64,000 nucleotides of DNA, taken from Scandinavium vulneris_A (GTDB lineage Bacteria; Pseudomonadota; Gammaproteobacteria; Enterobacterales; Enterobacteriaceae). The position numbers and the translations under genes are program-made. Below are positions 17,579-26,258 of the stretch, in pieces; the stretch's first letter is position 1; every line of letters starts with the position of its first letter. The stretch spans positions 1-64,000 of the forward strand of contig JBKGRZ010000008.1 in the NCBI GenBank assembly GCA_046518185.1, read 5' to 3'. The notes under the pieces were generated by a model. That model was not told the origin of the DNA. It searched no databases and saw nothing but the letters and a program-made list of their open reading frames with translations.

Positions 17579-17593
17579 TAAAACACTGTTTTA
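17579..17593. promoter_or_regulatory. Candidate KdgR operator upstream of kdgT
   Basis: TAAAACA and TGTTTTA flank a single C as a perfect 7-bp inverted repeat. This closely follows the KdgR box core (GAAACAnTGTTTC-type). KdgR represses pectin/ketodeoxygluconate genes including kdgT in enterobacteria. Confidence 0.5.
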
Positions 17594-17711
17594 TTTTCAT
17601 TGAATCAGCATTCCATTGATCGCATCATAGCTCCAGAACATTGGCCAAGCTGTTGAACCCTCTTCTTTTGTGTCGCCCCGGCCTGACGGTGTGGGGATGT
17701 GAGGATAAAAA

Positions 17712-18707
17712 ATGAAAATTAAAGCCACCATTGAACGTATCCCTGGCGGAATGATGTTAGTCCCACTGTTGTTGGGTGCCGTATTAAATACGCTGGCACC
17801 GGATACCGGTAATTATTTTGGTTCGTTCACCAAAGGTATGATTGGCGGAACGGTTCCTATCCTGGCCGTTTGGTTTTTCTGCATCGGGGCATCCATCGAT
17901 TTACGCGCCACCGGCACGGTATTACGCAAATCAGGCACCCTGGTCATCACCAAAATTGCCGTTGCCTGGGTCGTGGCGATGATTGCCGCCACGTTTATTC
18001 CCGACGGCGGGATTCAGACCGGCTTCTTCGCCGGACTGTCAGTGCTGGCGCTGGTGTCCGCGATGGATATGACCAACGGCGGACTGTACGCCAGCCTGAT
18101 GAACCAGTACGGTTCGAAAGAAGAATCCGGCGCGTTCGTGCTGATGTCTCTGGAATCCGGCCCGCTGATGACCATGGTTATCCTCGGTTCCGCCGGTCTG
18201 GCCTCCTTTGAACCGCACCATTTCATTGGCGCCGTGCTGCCGTTCCTGATTGGTTTCGCGCTCGGCAACCTTGACCACGATTTCCGCGCCTTCTTCAGCA
18301 AAGCGACGCCGGTGCTGATCCCGTTCTTCGGCTTCGCGCTCGGGAACACCATCAACCTGGGTGTGATCATGGATACTGGCCTGCTGGGTATCGTCCTGGG
18401 CGTGGCGGTCATTATTATTACCGGGATCCCGTTGATTATTGCCGACCGGGTGATCGGTAGCGGGAATGGCACGGCGGGCGTGGCAGCCTCGTCGGCGGCG
18501 GGTGCGGCGGTAGCGAACCCGGTGATCATCGCGCAGATTAACCCGGCCTTTGAACCGGTAGCGGCATCAGCCACGGCGCTGGTCGCGGCAAGCGTGATTG
18601 TTACCGCGATCCTGGTACCCATTATCACCGCGCTGTATGCCAAACGGTTTGGCACCGTGCAGGCCAAGCAGCCTGAAGCGGTAGTGGCAGAATCGTTACA
18701 TCACTAA
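17712..18707 (+). CDS. kdgT: 2-keto-3-deoxygluconate permease KdgT
   Basis: This 331-aa membrane protein of the KdgT family (E. coli 327 aa) has about ten TM helices. It starts MKIKATIERIPGGMMLVPLLLG, with the family-typical IPGG segment, conserved AMDMTNGGLYASLM, and a Gly/Ala-rich GNGTAGVAASSAAGAA region. It takes up 2-keto-3-deoxygluconate, a pectin and glucuronate breakdown intermediate, by proton symport. A KdgR-like palindrome lies ~120 bp upstream. No other kdg or pectin gene is nearby, so it works with metabolic genes elsewhere. Confidence 0.93.
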   Translation: MKIKATIERIPGGMMLVPLLLGAVLNTLAPDTGNYFGSFTKGMIGGTVPILAVWFFCIGASIDLRATGTVLRKSGTLVITKIAVAWVVAMIAATFIPDGGIQTGFFAGLSVLALVSAMDMTNGGLYASLMNQYGSKEESGAFVLMSLESGPLMTMVILGSAGLASFEPHHFIGAVLPFLIGFALGNLDHDFRAFFSKATPVLIPFFGFALGNTINLGVIMDTGLLGIVLGVAVIIITGIPLIIADRVIGSGNGTAGVAASSAAGAAVANPVIIAQINPAFEPVAASATALVAASVIVTAILVPIITALYAKRFGTVQAKQPEAVVAESLHH

Positions 18708-18729
18708 CTTTCAGATTCCGGCGGGGCCG

Positions 18730-19602
18730 TCAGGCCTCGTCGGTAAATAACTCTTCAATCATCGCATCCACCAGACGGGTGGCAGAACACAGGCGCGGCA
18801 TCCCCAATGCCACCGGCTGCCAGGTTTGAGTCACCGACCAGCACACCGGCTGACGTACTGCATCACAGTCGCTTCCCAGCCAGGCCAGCATCTCTTTGTA
18901 ATCCATTAAACCCACAGACGTCGGCGACACCAGCCATTGATGATAAGAATGGCGCGTTTCCGTCGCTGCGCCGATGCCTTGCGCCAGATACTGAGCCGCC
19001 ATGGTGCGTAAGCTGTCTTTCAGCAGGCCGCGCACTTCGCCGTTCGCCAGCCGCCACGCATCGCCGAACGCCCCCCAGCGCAGCTCTTCCAGCGCGATAA
19101 AACAACGCCCCGCCAGCGACCAGCCGTCATACTGCCCGGCATGCCAGCGGGTAAACACCTCATCGCTGTGCGCGCCCGACTCCACCATCAGCCCGCGCTG
19201 GGTCAGCGCCCGTTGCTTGTGCTCCGCACGCTGGCTGAACTGCTCACTGACCAGACCAAATTGCTCGCGCAGCTCGGGTGAACCTTGGCTTTTGCCCTTG
19301 AGAAAGTGCAGATAGCGGCTCATGCGCGTCAGGGCCAGATGACCCGGGTCGAACTGGCTGGCGAGCTTTTCTGTCAATCCGAGACGCATCGCGGGATTGT
19401 CGCTAAACAGCCCCGCCACCGACCACGGCCGCAGCTGGGTTTGCGCCATGATTTCATTCATCAGGCGTTCGCGAAACTGCTGCTGTTGCGGGGCGAGCGT
19501 ATGCTGGCGTGGGTTTTCAATGCCCAGCACCAGACTGACCATAAATCGGGCATGGAGAGATTCAAGCCAGCGGCCTGGTCCCTCCAGCAATCGCGTATTC
19601 AT
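18730..19602 (-). CDS. yjcZ: YjcZ, partner of the dynamin-like protein CrfC
   Basis: This 290-aa cytoplasmic protein (E. coli YjcZ ~292 aa) has mixed helical sequence and no recognisable catalytic motif. It begins 4 bp inside the end of crfC, so the two are translationally coupled. The yjdA(crfC)-yjcZ pair is conserved at this locus. E. coli YjcZ was reported to affect motility and biofilm traits when overexpressed, but its biochemical role is unknown. Functional coupling with CrfC is inferred from the operon. Confidence 0.85.
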   Translation of the reverse strand: MNTRLLEGPGRWLESLHARFMVSLVLGIENPRQHTLAPQQQQFRERLMNEIMAQTQLRPWSVAGLFSDNPAMRLGLTEKLASQFDPGHLALTRMSRYLHFLKGKSQGSPELREQFGLVSEQFSQRAEHKQRALTQRGLMVESGAHSDEVFTRWHAGQYDGWSLAGRCFIALEELRWGAFGDAWRLANGEVRGLLKDSLRTMAAQYLAQGIGAATETRHSYHQWLVSPTSVGLMDYKEMLAWLGSDCDAVRQPVCWSVTQTWQPVALGMPRLCSATRLVDAMIEELFTDEA

Positions 19603-21923
19603 CTCTGTTCAGCCGCAAAAAGGGTTTGAATGTCGTCGCGCAATAACCGCGCATCCTCTTCAATCCAGCGAACCGTGGCCAGGCACTGCGTCAGCTGCTG
19701 ACATAAGGTATTCACCGTGGACTGATGCTGCTGGCGTAAGGTCAAACTCTCCTGCAAATTTTTCTGCAGGCCGCTAAGACTCTGTGAAAACTCTGCAAAG
19801 AAGGTCGCCATTCCCGCCGTAACAGAGACATCGACTTGAAGCGCCAAAGCTTTAAGGATTTGTGCGCAGAAGGTCGACACGCTATCCACGATCCGCGCCT
19901 TAATCGCATTCACATCAATGATGTAACGCGTTTTGGTCAACACATAATCATCCCAGCCCCAATTGGGATTGTTGAGCCAACGGCTGACCGTTTCCCGCAT
20001 CCCGCCACGCAGGCTGCCTACCGGCAAATCCTCGGTGGCGACCGTGCCATTGAACCACTGCGGCATGGCGATTTGCAGCGAACCGGACTGAAAAACGGGC
20101 AGCGTGACCCGAGTGCGGAACCCGGCCCGATGCAGATCTTCTTTGACGTGGGTTTCAATCGGCTTGAGCGCGTCGTCCAGGGTGCGGCCGAGCGATGTTT
20201 CAAGCTGGCTAAAACGCAGTGACAGCTCGCGGAAAATATTCTGCTGGCAGGTAAACACCATGCCTTCGCAGTCGGAGCGAATGATGCTGAGCAGTCGGTT
20301 GGCCTGCTCTTCATCTTCGAGGATCAGTTCCCCGCTGTCATCCTGCTGCGACCACCGCAAATCCGCCCCGTGGGCGAGACTCATCGTCTGCAGATTATCG
20401 CGGCTGAAGCTGCTGTCGAGCAGCGTCAAAATTTCCTGCTGCTGACCGGCAATAAACACCCCGGCGGCATCCATCGCCTGCTCCACTTCATGATTAATTT
20501 CTTCGCTGACTACGCGTTGGCGCACCTCAAACTGGGCCATGTCTTCTTCAAGACCAACGATATTGTCCTGCAATTGCCCGGCGGCGACCGTCAGCCCCTG
20601 CAAACGGAAGTCGAGATATTCCCGCGCGTTTTGCGCATAGTTCAGCAGCTTGTGCGAAGCCGAACGCAGCGCAAACAGTGAAGCATTGGCGTGGGCCGCG
20701 TGCAGCAGCATATTGATCGGCTTCTCAAACAGCGAGTCTTCCCACAGCAGGTCGGCGGCATGACGAATATGGGTCACGTCATCCAGAGAGGCGGTTCGCC
20801 AGCGTCGGCCCAGCGCCGCTTCGGCAAAATCCTGTACCCAGCGCTGGTCCTGATGGTTGGGCAATTTGCCGTTGCTGTTCAGCTCGTGCCGGGCGCGATT
20901 GGCGAGATAGCCCCACATCGACGACACCGGGAAAATCTGCCCCGGGGTGATAAACCCCTTCATCAGCGTGCCGGAGATCATCGCCCGCACCTGATCTTCA
21001 TCGTCGCTGTTTCTGTCTTTCTGATCGAACTTATTCACCAGCGCATACAGCGGCACCGACTTGCTGACCGCCGCAATCGCCTGACGCACTTCCTGATCGG
21101 AAATCGATTTGAGCTGGGTGTAATCCATCACCGCCAGTATCGCGGAGGCGCGGGACAGCTGTTCGTTGAGCATTTTTTGCAGGTGCGGTTGCCCCGCTTC
21201 GTTTGGCCCCGGCGTATCCAGCAGCGTGAGCTGACCGGCATTTTCACCGAATCCGGCCAAATGCACGAACTCAACTTCGATCACCGGAATATGTTCAATC
21301 GCCGCGTAGTCGGCAAACGGGAAATCGACGTCCATTGCTCGGGAAAGCCGTACCAAATCGTTGAGGCTTTTCAGGCACTGGAAAATAGGCTGCGCACCGA
21401 GATAATGTTTTTCAAAGGCGACCCCGCCAATTATACGTTCGAGCAGGGCATTCATGTCCTTATCCATTTCGAGCTTCAGTGCCAGCTTTTCTCGATCAAC
21501 GTGCCGGAGTTTATCCTGTAATTCATGCATTAAGCGCTCAATAGGCTTAACGTGAATAAAATTCAGGCCGGGTTCTTTCTGACCCGGCGTATGGCGAATA
21601 AGCGTCGGCAATGCGGTCATGGGCCGATTACGGTTAGGTAAAACCTCGGTTCCAACGATGGCATTAATGGTGGTGGATTTCCCGGCTTTCATGGTGCCAA
21701 CTATCGCCAGCACCATTTCCAGACGGGTAATTTTGCGCAATTCGTTATTCAAGGTGCCCTGCTGGGTGCCCAGGGCGTGCGCGCTCCCGGGCAGCGCATA
21801 CGGTGTTTCAGCGTCGCTCGTCACGTTGCCCGGCAGTCCATTAACGATCTCAAGATGTCGTAAAGCCAACTGCAGCAAGCGCTCAGCTTCCTGACTCAAT
21901 TCAAATATTGTCTGTGTGTACAT
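19599..21923 (-). CDS. crfC: Clamp-binding dynamin-like GTPase CrfC
   Basis: This 774-aa protein is somewhat longer than E. coli CrfC/YjdA (742 aa). It has a dynamin-type GTPase domain: G1 GTMKAGKST at residues 76-84, a conserved Thr in NRPMTALPT for G2, G3 LLDTPGPNE, and G4 NKFD. A long helical stalk with coiled-coil regions follows. E. coli CrfC binds the DNA polymerase III sliding clamp and helps keep sister replication forks together after replication. It is the first gene of the crfC-yjcZ operon. Confidence 0.92.
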   Translation of the reverse strand: MYTQTIFELSQEAERLLQLALRHLEIVNGLPGNVTSDAETPYALPGSAHALGTQQGTLNNELRKITRLEMVLAIVGTMKAGKSTTINAIVGTEVLPNRNRPMTALPTLIRHTPGQKEPGLNFIHVKPIERLMHELQDKLRHVDREKLALKLEMDKDMNALLERIIGGVAFEKHYLGAQPIFQCLKSLNDLVRLSRAMDVDFPFADYAAIEHIPVIEVEFVHLAGFGENAGQLTLLDTPGPNEAGQPHLQKMLNEQLSRASAILAVMDYTQLKSISDQEVRQAIAAVSKSVPLYALVNKFDQKDRNSDDEDQVRAMISGTLMKGFITPGQIFPVSSMWGYLANRARHELNSNGKLPNHQDQRWVQDFAEAALGRRWRTASLDDVTHIRHAADLLWEDSLFEKPINMLLHAAHANASLFALRSASHKLLNYAQNAREYLDFRLQGLTVAAGQLQDNIVGLEEDMAQFEVRQRVVSEEINHEVEQAMDAAGVFIAGQQQEILTLLDSSFSRDNLQTMSLAHGADLRWSQQDDSGELILEDEEQANRLLSIIRSDCEGMVFTCQQNIFRELSLRFSQLETSLGRTLDDALKPIETHVKEDLHRAGFRTRVTLPVFQSGSLQIAMPQWFNGTVATEDLPVGSLRGGMRETVSRWLNNPNWGWDDYVLTKTRYIIDVNAIKARIVDSVSTFCAQILKALALQVDVSVTAGMATFFAEFSQSLSGLQKNLQESLTLRQQHQSTVNTLCQQLTQCLATVRWIEEDARLLRDDIQTLFAAEQR

Positions 21924-22353
21924 GGTTAAAGTATTCCCTTAACGCAAATTTTATAACTTTTATTGGTCAGACTTTTTTAATTTCCCGATTTTATTTCTTA
22001 TATAATTATCAGTGCCGGGCAAAGGAATACAGCACGTAAGAAATCAGGAGATATACAGATTAGCGCTATATACAACATTCGACAGGATATATTGCATATA
22101 AATCCCCCTACGAAAAAATGTAGGTAAAATAGCGCTGAGTAATATTCAGAAATGCGATCCTCACCATAACGCAAACGCCATTGCTCGGCAATTTCGAAAT
22201 ATCAAAATGTGTACAAAGGCCCGTGGACTGTACAGGGCGACCGGCAAATAGTCCCGACAACCGTAAGGACTTGCGGTATAATGAGTCATACTTTTAGCGC
22301 TCAGCGGCGGTTTGCACGGTCTGTGGCGCGTTTTCAATTATTACGAGGTTACT
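21924..22353. other. 430-bp divergent intergenic region between crfC and yjdM
   Basis: It is A+T-rich near crfC and contains no gene. The heptamer TAGCGCT occurs three times (22061, 22130, 22295), and a small CCTAC/GTAGG hairpin sits near 22107-22125. The yjdM promoter is near the right end. No riboswitch or sRNA was recognised. Confidence 0.55.
22254..22282 (+). promoter_or_regulatory. Sigma-70 promoter of yjdM
   Basis: CCGACA (22254-22259) and a perfect TATAAT (22277-22282) are separated by 17 bp. The predicted start is near 22289, giving a ~65-nt leader before yjdM. Confidence 0.7.
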
Positions 22354-22689
22354 ATGTCTCTGCCACACTGCCCGAAATGCAATTCCGAATACACCTATGA
22401 AGACAATGGCATGTTCATCTGCCCTGAGTGCGCCCACGAGTGGAACGACGCCGAGCCTGCACAGGACAGCGATGTGCTGATCGTTAAAGATGCCAACGGC
22501 AACCTGCTGGCCGACGGCGACAGCGTCACCGTGGTGAAAGACTTAAAAGTTAAAGGCAGCTCTTCGATGTTAAAAATCGGTACCAAAGTAAAGAATATCC
22601 GCCTCGTTGAAGGCGATCATAACATCGACTGCAAAATTGACGGTTTTGGCCCAATGAAGCTGAAATCTGAGTTCGTTAAAAAGAACTAA
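22354..22689 (+). CDS. yjdM: YjdM (PhnA-family) zinc-ribbon protein
   Basis: This 111-aa protein equals E. coli YjdM in length. An N-terminal zinc ribbon with CPKC (residues 6-9) and CPEC lies around residues 6-30. A beta-rich domain with the PhnA signature DSDVLIVKDANGNLLADGD follows. It was once called PhnA because of its place next to the phn operon, but it is not required for phosphonate use in E. coli and its function is unknown. The ATG at 22354 has GAGG about 6 nt upstream; the 14 in-frame codons before it lack a ribosome-binding site. Confidence 0.93.
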   Translation: MSLPHCPKCNSEYTYEDNGMFICPECAHEWNDAEPAQDSDVLIVKDANGNLLADGDSVTVVKDLKVKGSSSMLKIGTKVKNIRLVEGDHNIDCKIDGFGPMKLKSEFVKKN

Positions 22690-22703
22690 ACCCTCGCCAC
22701 ACC

Positions 22704-22728
22704 GCCCGGCGGCGCTCGCTTGCCGGGC
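22704..22728. repeat. REP-type palindrome after yjdM
   Basis: GCCCGGC (22704-22710) and GCCGGGC (22722-22728) form a typical enterobacterial REP stem in the gap between yjdM and yjdN. Confidence 0.7.
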
Positions 22729-22830
22729 CTTCAACGCACATCGCTGTGGGTTGAACAAAAAACTACCGCTTGGTTACTTTCCCCCGCCGTAACTACACTT
22801 ATCGGGTACTCCTTATCCGAGGTTATGGTT

Positions 22831-23265
22831 ATGCCCTTAAGCCCCTATATCTCTTTTTCCGGTAACTGCGCCGAAGCCCATGCGTTTTATCAGCAGGCAC
22901 TTCACGCAGAGCTGGGTTACAAAATGACCTTTGGCGAAATGCCAACAGCCGATCAGAACAGTGAAGACGGCTGCCCTTCCGGTATGGTTTTCCCCCCCGA
23001 TGCCATCGCCCACTCCAACGTCCGCATTGCGGGCAGTGAGATAATGATGAGCGACGGGATGACCGGCAGCGTCAGCTATTCCGGCTTTACCCTGGTGCTC
23101 GACACCCAGGACGTCAACGAAGGAAAAGGCTGGTTCGATGCCCTCGCCGAGGGCGGGAAAGTCGAAATGGAGTGGCAGGAAACCTTCTGGGCCCACGGCT
23201 TTGGCAAAGTGGTCGATAAATTCGGCGTGCCGTGGATGATCAACGTCGTCAAACAACCGCAGTAA
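22831..23265 (+). CDS. yjdN: YjdN (PhnB-family) VOC-fold protein
   Basis: This 144-aa protein of the glyoxalase/bleomycin-resistance (VOC) superfamily starts MPLSPYISFSGNCAEAHAFY. Conserved blocks include CPSGMVFPPDAIAHSNVRI, a MMSDG segment, and the C-terminal ETFWAHGFGKVVDKFGVPW typical of PhnB/YjdN. It has no established role in phosphonate degradation. ATG 22831 is chosen because CCGAGG lies 8 nt upstream and it matches the family start; an ATG two codons earlier is an alternative. It is the last gene before phnF, in the place where phnC would start after yjdN in E. coli. Confidence 0.92.
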   Translation: MPLSPYISFSGNCAEAHAFYQQALHAELGYKMTFGEMPTADQNSEDGCPSGMVFPPDAIAHSNVRIAGSEIMMSDGMTGSVSYSGFTLVLDTQDVNEGKGWFDALAEGGKVEMEWQETFWAHGFGKVVDKFGVPWMINVVKQPQ

Positions 23266-23346
23266 TCCCTCCCGGGGCGAGGCCGCTCGCCCTGTCACAC
23301 GCCTTACCTCAACTGTTCATCGTTCATTCACCGTGCCTTAACCGCG

Positions 23347-23364
23347 CTGTCATATTGCCACGTC
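23347..23364 (+). promoter_or_regulatory. Candidate Pho box for the phn operon
   Basis: A perfect Pho-box half CTGTCAT (23347-23353) is followed after 4 nt by a degenerate second half CCACGTC. Further CTGTCAC and CTGTTCA copies occur at 23292 and 23313. PhoB control of phn genes on phosphate starvation is known in E. coli; here the exact site needs a matrix scan. Confidence 0.4.
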
Positions 23365-23422
23365 ACGATGTCGGCAGATTCAGTGGCGCCCCCGCCACGT
23401 AAACCCCGATGAGGCCTGAATC

Positions 23423-24148
23423 ATGCACCTGTCCAGACATCCGACCAGTTACCCGACGCGTTACGAGGAAATTGCCGCCCGGCTCGAACAGGAACTGCGC
23501 AGCCAGTATCGCTGCGGGGACTATCTTCCCGCCGAACATCAGCTGGCCGCCCGCTTTGACGTCAACCGCCACACCCTGCGTCGCGCCATCGATCAACTGG
23601 TGGAAAAAGGCTGGGTGCAGCGTCGGCAGGGAATTGGCGTGCTGGTGCTGATGCGCCCCTTCGACTACCCGCTCAACGCCCAGGCGCGCTTCAGCCAGAA
23701 TCTGCTCGACCAGGGCAGCCATCCCACCAGCGAAAAACTGCTCTCGGTGCTGCGCCCGGCCTCCGGTCACGTCGCCGATGCGCTGGGGATCCAGGAGGGC
23801 GATAACGTCATTCACCTGCGCACCCTGCGTCGGGTCAACGGCATCGCGCTATGCCTTATCGATCACTATTTCTCGGACATGTGCTTCTGGGCCGCGCTTC
23901 AGCGCTTCGACAGCGGCTCGCTGCACGATTTTCTGCAACATGAACTGGCCCTGAACCTGATACGCACGCAAACGCGTATTAGCGCCCGTCGTGCCCAGGC
24001 CAAAGAGAGCAAGGTTCTGGAAATCCCCAACATGGCGCCGCTGCTTTGCGTGCGCACCCTGAACCATCGTGACGGTGAGACCAACGCGACGGAATACTCC
24101 GTCAGCCTGACCCGCGCCGACATGATTGAATTCACCATGGAGCACTGA
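23423..24148 (+). CDS. phnF: PhnF, GntR/HutC-family regulator of phosphonate genes
   Basis: This 241-aa protein is identical in length to E. coli PhnF. The N-terminal winged helix-turn-helix (residues ~15-80, YLPAEHQLAARFDVNRHTLRRAI) is followed by a UTRA/HutC-type ligand domain ending YSVSLTRADMIEF. It is now the first gene of the C-P lyase operon, because phnC, phnD and phnE are absent. In E. coli the family member is thought to be a repressor, though its effector is not settled. The phnG ATG follows its stop directly. Confidence 0.95.
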   Translation: MHLSRHPTSYPTRYEEIAARLEQELRSQYRCGDYLPAEHQLAARFDVNRHTLRRAIDQLVEKGWVQRRQGIGVLVLMRPFDYPLNAQARFSQNLLDQGSHPTSEKLLSVLRPASGHVADALGIQEGDNVIHLRTLRRVNGIALCLIDHYFSDMCFWAALQRFDSGSLHDFLQHELALNLIRTQTRISARRAQAKESKVLEIPNMAPLLCVRTLNHRDGETNATEYSVSLTRADMIEFTMEH

Positions 24149-24601
24149 ATGCCTTTCGATATTGCAACTCGCCAGCGCTGGATATCGGCCCTGGCCCACA
24201 GCGACCCGGCGCAGCTCGCCGCCCGAATGCAGGCCCTGAAGCTGTCCCCGGAGTATGAAATCCTCCGCGCCCCGGAAAGCGGGCTGGTGCAAATCCAGGC
24301 GCGGATGGGTGCCACCGGATCTCGCTTCTTCGCCGGGGATGCCACGCTGACCCGTGCCACCGTGCGGCTTAGCGACGGCACGCTGGGCTACAGCTGGGTG
24401 CTGGGCCGCGATAAAGCCCACGCCGAACGCTGTGCCGCACTCGATGCGCTGCTGCAAACCCAGAGCCACTTCCAGACGCTGATGGAAACCCTGATTGCCC
24501 CACTGGAAGCCGATCGCGAAGCGCGCCTCGCTGCCCGCCACGCTGAAGTGAATGCCAGCCGGGTCGACTTCTTTACCTTAGTGCGTGGAGACAACGCATG
24601 A
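24149..24601 (+). CDS. phnG: PhnG, C-P lyase core complex subunit
   Basis: This 150-aa subunit of the PhnGHIJ core complex (E. coli PhnG 150 aa) begins immediately after the phnF stop and overlaps phnH by 4 bp. The start MPFDIATRQRWISALAHSDP and the DGTLGYSWVLGRDKAHAERCA segment match the family. With PhnI and ATP it takes part in forming the ribose 1-(methylphosphonate) triphosphate that is later cleaved by PhnJ. Confidence 0.95.
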   Translation: MPFDIATRQRWISALAHSDPAQLAARMQALKLSPEYEILRAPESGLVQIQARMGATGSRFFAGDATLTRATVRLSDGTLGYSWVLGRDKAHAERCAALDALLQTQSHFQTLMETLIAPLEADREARLAARHAEVNASRVDFFTLVRGDNA

Positions 24602-25194
24602 CGCTTTCTACCGAACTAAAAACCGCCTTCCCTCTTCCGGTGCAGGATGCCCAACACAGTTTCCGTCGTCTGCTCAAAGCCATGAGCGAACCGGGGGTGA
24701 TCGTCTCGCTGCATCAGCATAAGCACGGCTGGCAGCCGCTCTCCCCGGCTACCACCAGCGTGCTGCTGACCCTGGCGGATAACGACACCCCGGTGTGGTT
24801 GTCAGCCTCGCTGGATAACGATATCGCCCGCCAGAACCTGCGTTTTCACACCAACGCCCCGTTGGTCAGCCAGTCGCAGCACGCGCTGTTTGCGGTAACC
24901 GACGCGTCCATCAGTACCGAACAGCTGAATGCCCTGTCGGCGGGCAGCGCCATCGCCCCGGAAACCAGCGCCACGCTGATTGTCCAGCTCAGCAGCCTGA
25001 GCGGCGGCCGAATGCTGCGCCTCACCGGGGCGGGCATCAACGAAGAGCGGATGATCGCCCCGCAGTTGCCGGAATGCATTATTCACGAACTGACCGAGCG
25101 CCCGCACCCGTTCCCGCTGGGCGTTGATCTGATCCTCACCTGCGGCGACCGCCTGCTGGCTATCCCGCGCACCACGCACGTGGAGGTTTGCTGA
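24598..25194 (+). CDS. phnH: PhnH, C-P lyase core complex subunit
   Basis: This 198-aa protein (E. coli 194 aa) forms a PLP-transferase-like fold without cofactor and serves as a structural subunit of the PhnGHIJ complex. Recognisable segments include FRRLLKAMSEPG near residue 22 and HPFPLGVDLILTCGD near the C-terminus. It overlaps phnG by 4 bp and phnI by 1 bp (TGATG), indicating coupled translation. Confidence 0.95.
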   Translation: MTLSTELKTAFPLPVQDAQHSFRRLLKAMSEPGVIVSLHQHKHGWQPLSPATTSVLLTLADNDTPVWLSASLDNDIARQNLRFHTNAPLVSQSQHALFAVTDASISTEQLNALSAGSAIAPETSATLIVQLSSLSGGRMLRLTGAGINEERMIAPQLPECIIHELTERPHPFPLGVDLILTCGDRLLAIPRTTHVEVC

Positions 25195-26258
25195 TGTACG
25201 TTGCCGTCAAAGGGGGCGAAAAGGCGATCGCCGCCGCGCACGCCCTACAGGAACAGAAACGCCGCGGTGATACGCAGCTTCCCGAAGTGAGCGTGGCGCA
25301 AATAGAACAGCAGCTCAATCTGGCCGTTGACCGGGTGATGACCGAAGGCGGTATCGCCGACCGCGAACTGGCGGCCCTGGCGCTGAAACAGGCCAGCGGC
25401 GATAACGTCGAAGCTATTTTTCTGCTGCGCGCCTACCGCACCACGCTCCCGCGTCTGGCGGTGAGTGAGCCGATTAACACCGCCGACATGCGCCTCGAAC
25501 GCCGTATCTCGGCGGTGTACAAAGACGTGCCCGGCGGCCAACTGCTCGGCCCGACCTACGATTACACCCACCGCCTGCTCGATTTCACCCTGCTGGCGAA
25601 CGGCGAAACCCCGACGGTTGCCAGCAGCGCAGAACCGCCTGCCGCCTCCCCGCACGTCTTCAGCCTGTTGACGCGCCAGGGACTGGCCAACGTGGAAGAA
25701 GATAGCGGTCAAACGCCGGACGATATCACCCGCACTCCGCCGGTTTACCCCTGCTCCCGCGCCTCACGTCTGCAACAGCTGATGCGCGGGGACGAAGGAT
25801 ATCTGCTGGCGCTGGCCTACTCCACGCAGCGCGGCTATGGCCGTAACCACCCCTTCGCCGGAGAAATCCGCAGCGGCCACGTTGATGTCGACATTGTGCC
25901 GGAAGAGCTGGGATTTGCGGTGAACGTCGGGGAACTGCTGATGACCGAATGCGAAATGGTGAACGGCTTCGTCGCCCCGGAAGAGGTTGCCCCGCACTTT
26001 ACGCGCGGTTACGGGCTGGTGTTTGGCCTCAGCGAGCGGAAAGCGATGGCGATGGCGCTGATGGACCGCGCGCTACAGGCCCCGGACTACGACGAACATA
26101 TTGCGGGCCCGGCGCAGGACCAAGAGTTTGTGCTGTCCCACGCCGATAACGTCGAAGCCGCCGGGTTCGTCTCGCACCTCAAGCTTCCGCACTATGTCGA
26201 TTTCCAGGCCGAACTGGAACTGCTCAAACGCCTGCAACAGGAGCGCAATCGTGGCTAA
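25194..26258 (+). CDS. phnI: PhnI, nucleosidase subunit of C-P lyase
   Basis: This 354-aa protein, equal to E. coli PhnI, starts MYVAVKGGEKAI. It is the subunit that removes adenine from ATP and, with PhnG, PhnH and PhnL, transfers the ribose triphosphate to the phosphonate. Conserved AYSTQRGYGRNHPFAGEIR and GFVSHLKLPHYVDFQAE segments are present. ATG 25194 shares one base with the phnH stop; an ATG two codons upstream is not the family start. The end overlaps phnJ by 8 bp. Confidence 0.95.
   Translation: MYVAVKGGEKAIAAAHALQEQKRRGDTQLPEVSVAQIEQQLNLAVDRVMTEGGIADRELAALALKQASGDNVEAIFLLRAYRTTLPRLAVSEPINTADMRLERRISAVYKDVPGGQLLGPTYDYTHRLLDFTLLANGETPTVASSAEPPAASPHVFSLLTRQGLANVEEDSGQTPDDITRTPPVYPCSRASRLQQLMRGDEGYLLALAYSTQRGYGRNHPFAGEIRSGHVDVDIVPEELGFAVNVGELLMTECEMVNGFVAPEEVAPHFTRGYGLVFGLSERKAMAMALMDRALQAPDYDEHIAGPAQDQEFVLSHADNVEAAGFVSHLKLPHYVDFQAELELLKRLQQERNRG

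Larger units (their letters stand above)
17055..17711. other. 657-bp divergent regulatory region between proP and kdgT
   Basis: No gene was seen. The proP side carries the expected long leader (E. coli proP has two promoters well upstream) with a CRP-like site at 17309-17324. The kdgT side is A+T-rich and holds a KdgR-like palindrome at 17579-17593, and a TGTGA half-site at 17564-17568. The last ~70 bp before kdgT form a G+C-rich leader. Confidence 0.6.

Noticed and set aside
17564..17579. CRP site before kdgT
   Set aside because: Only the TGTGA half is good; the second half reads CAACT instead of TCACA.
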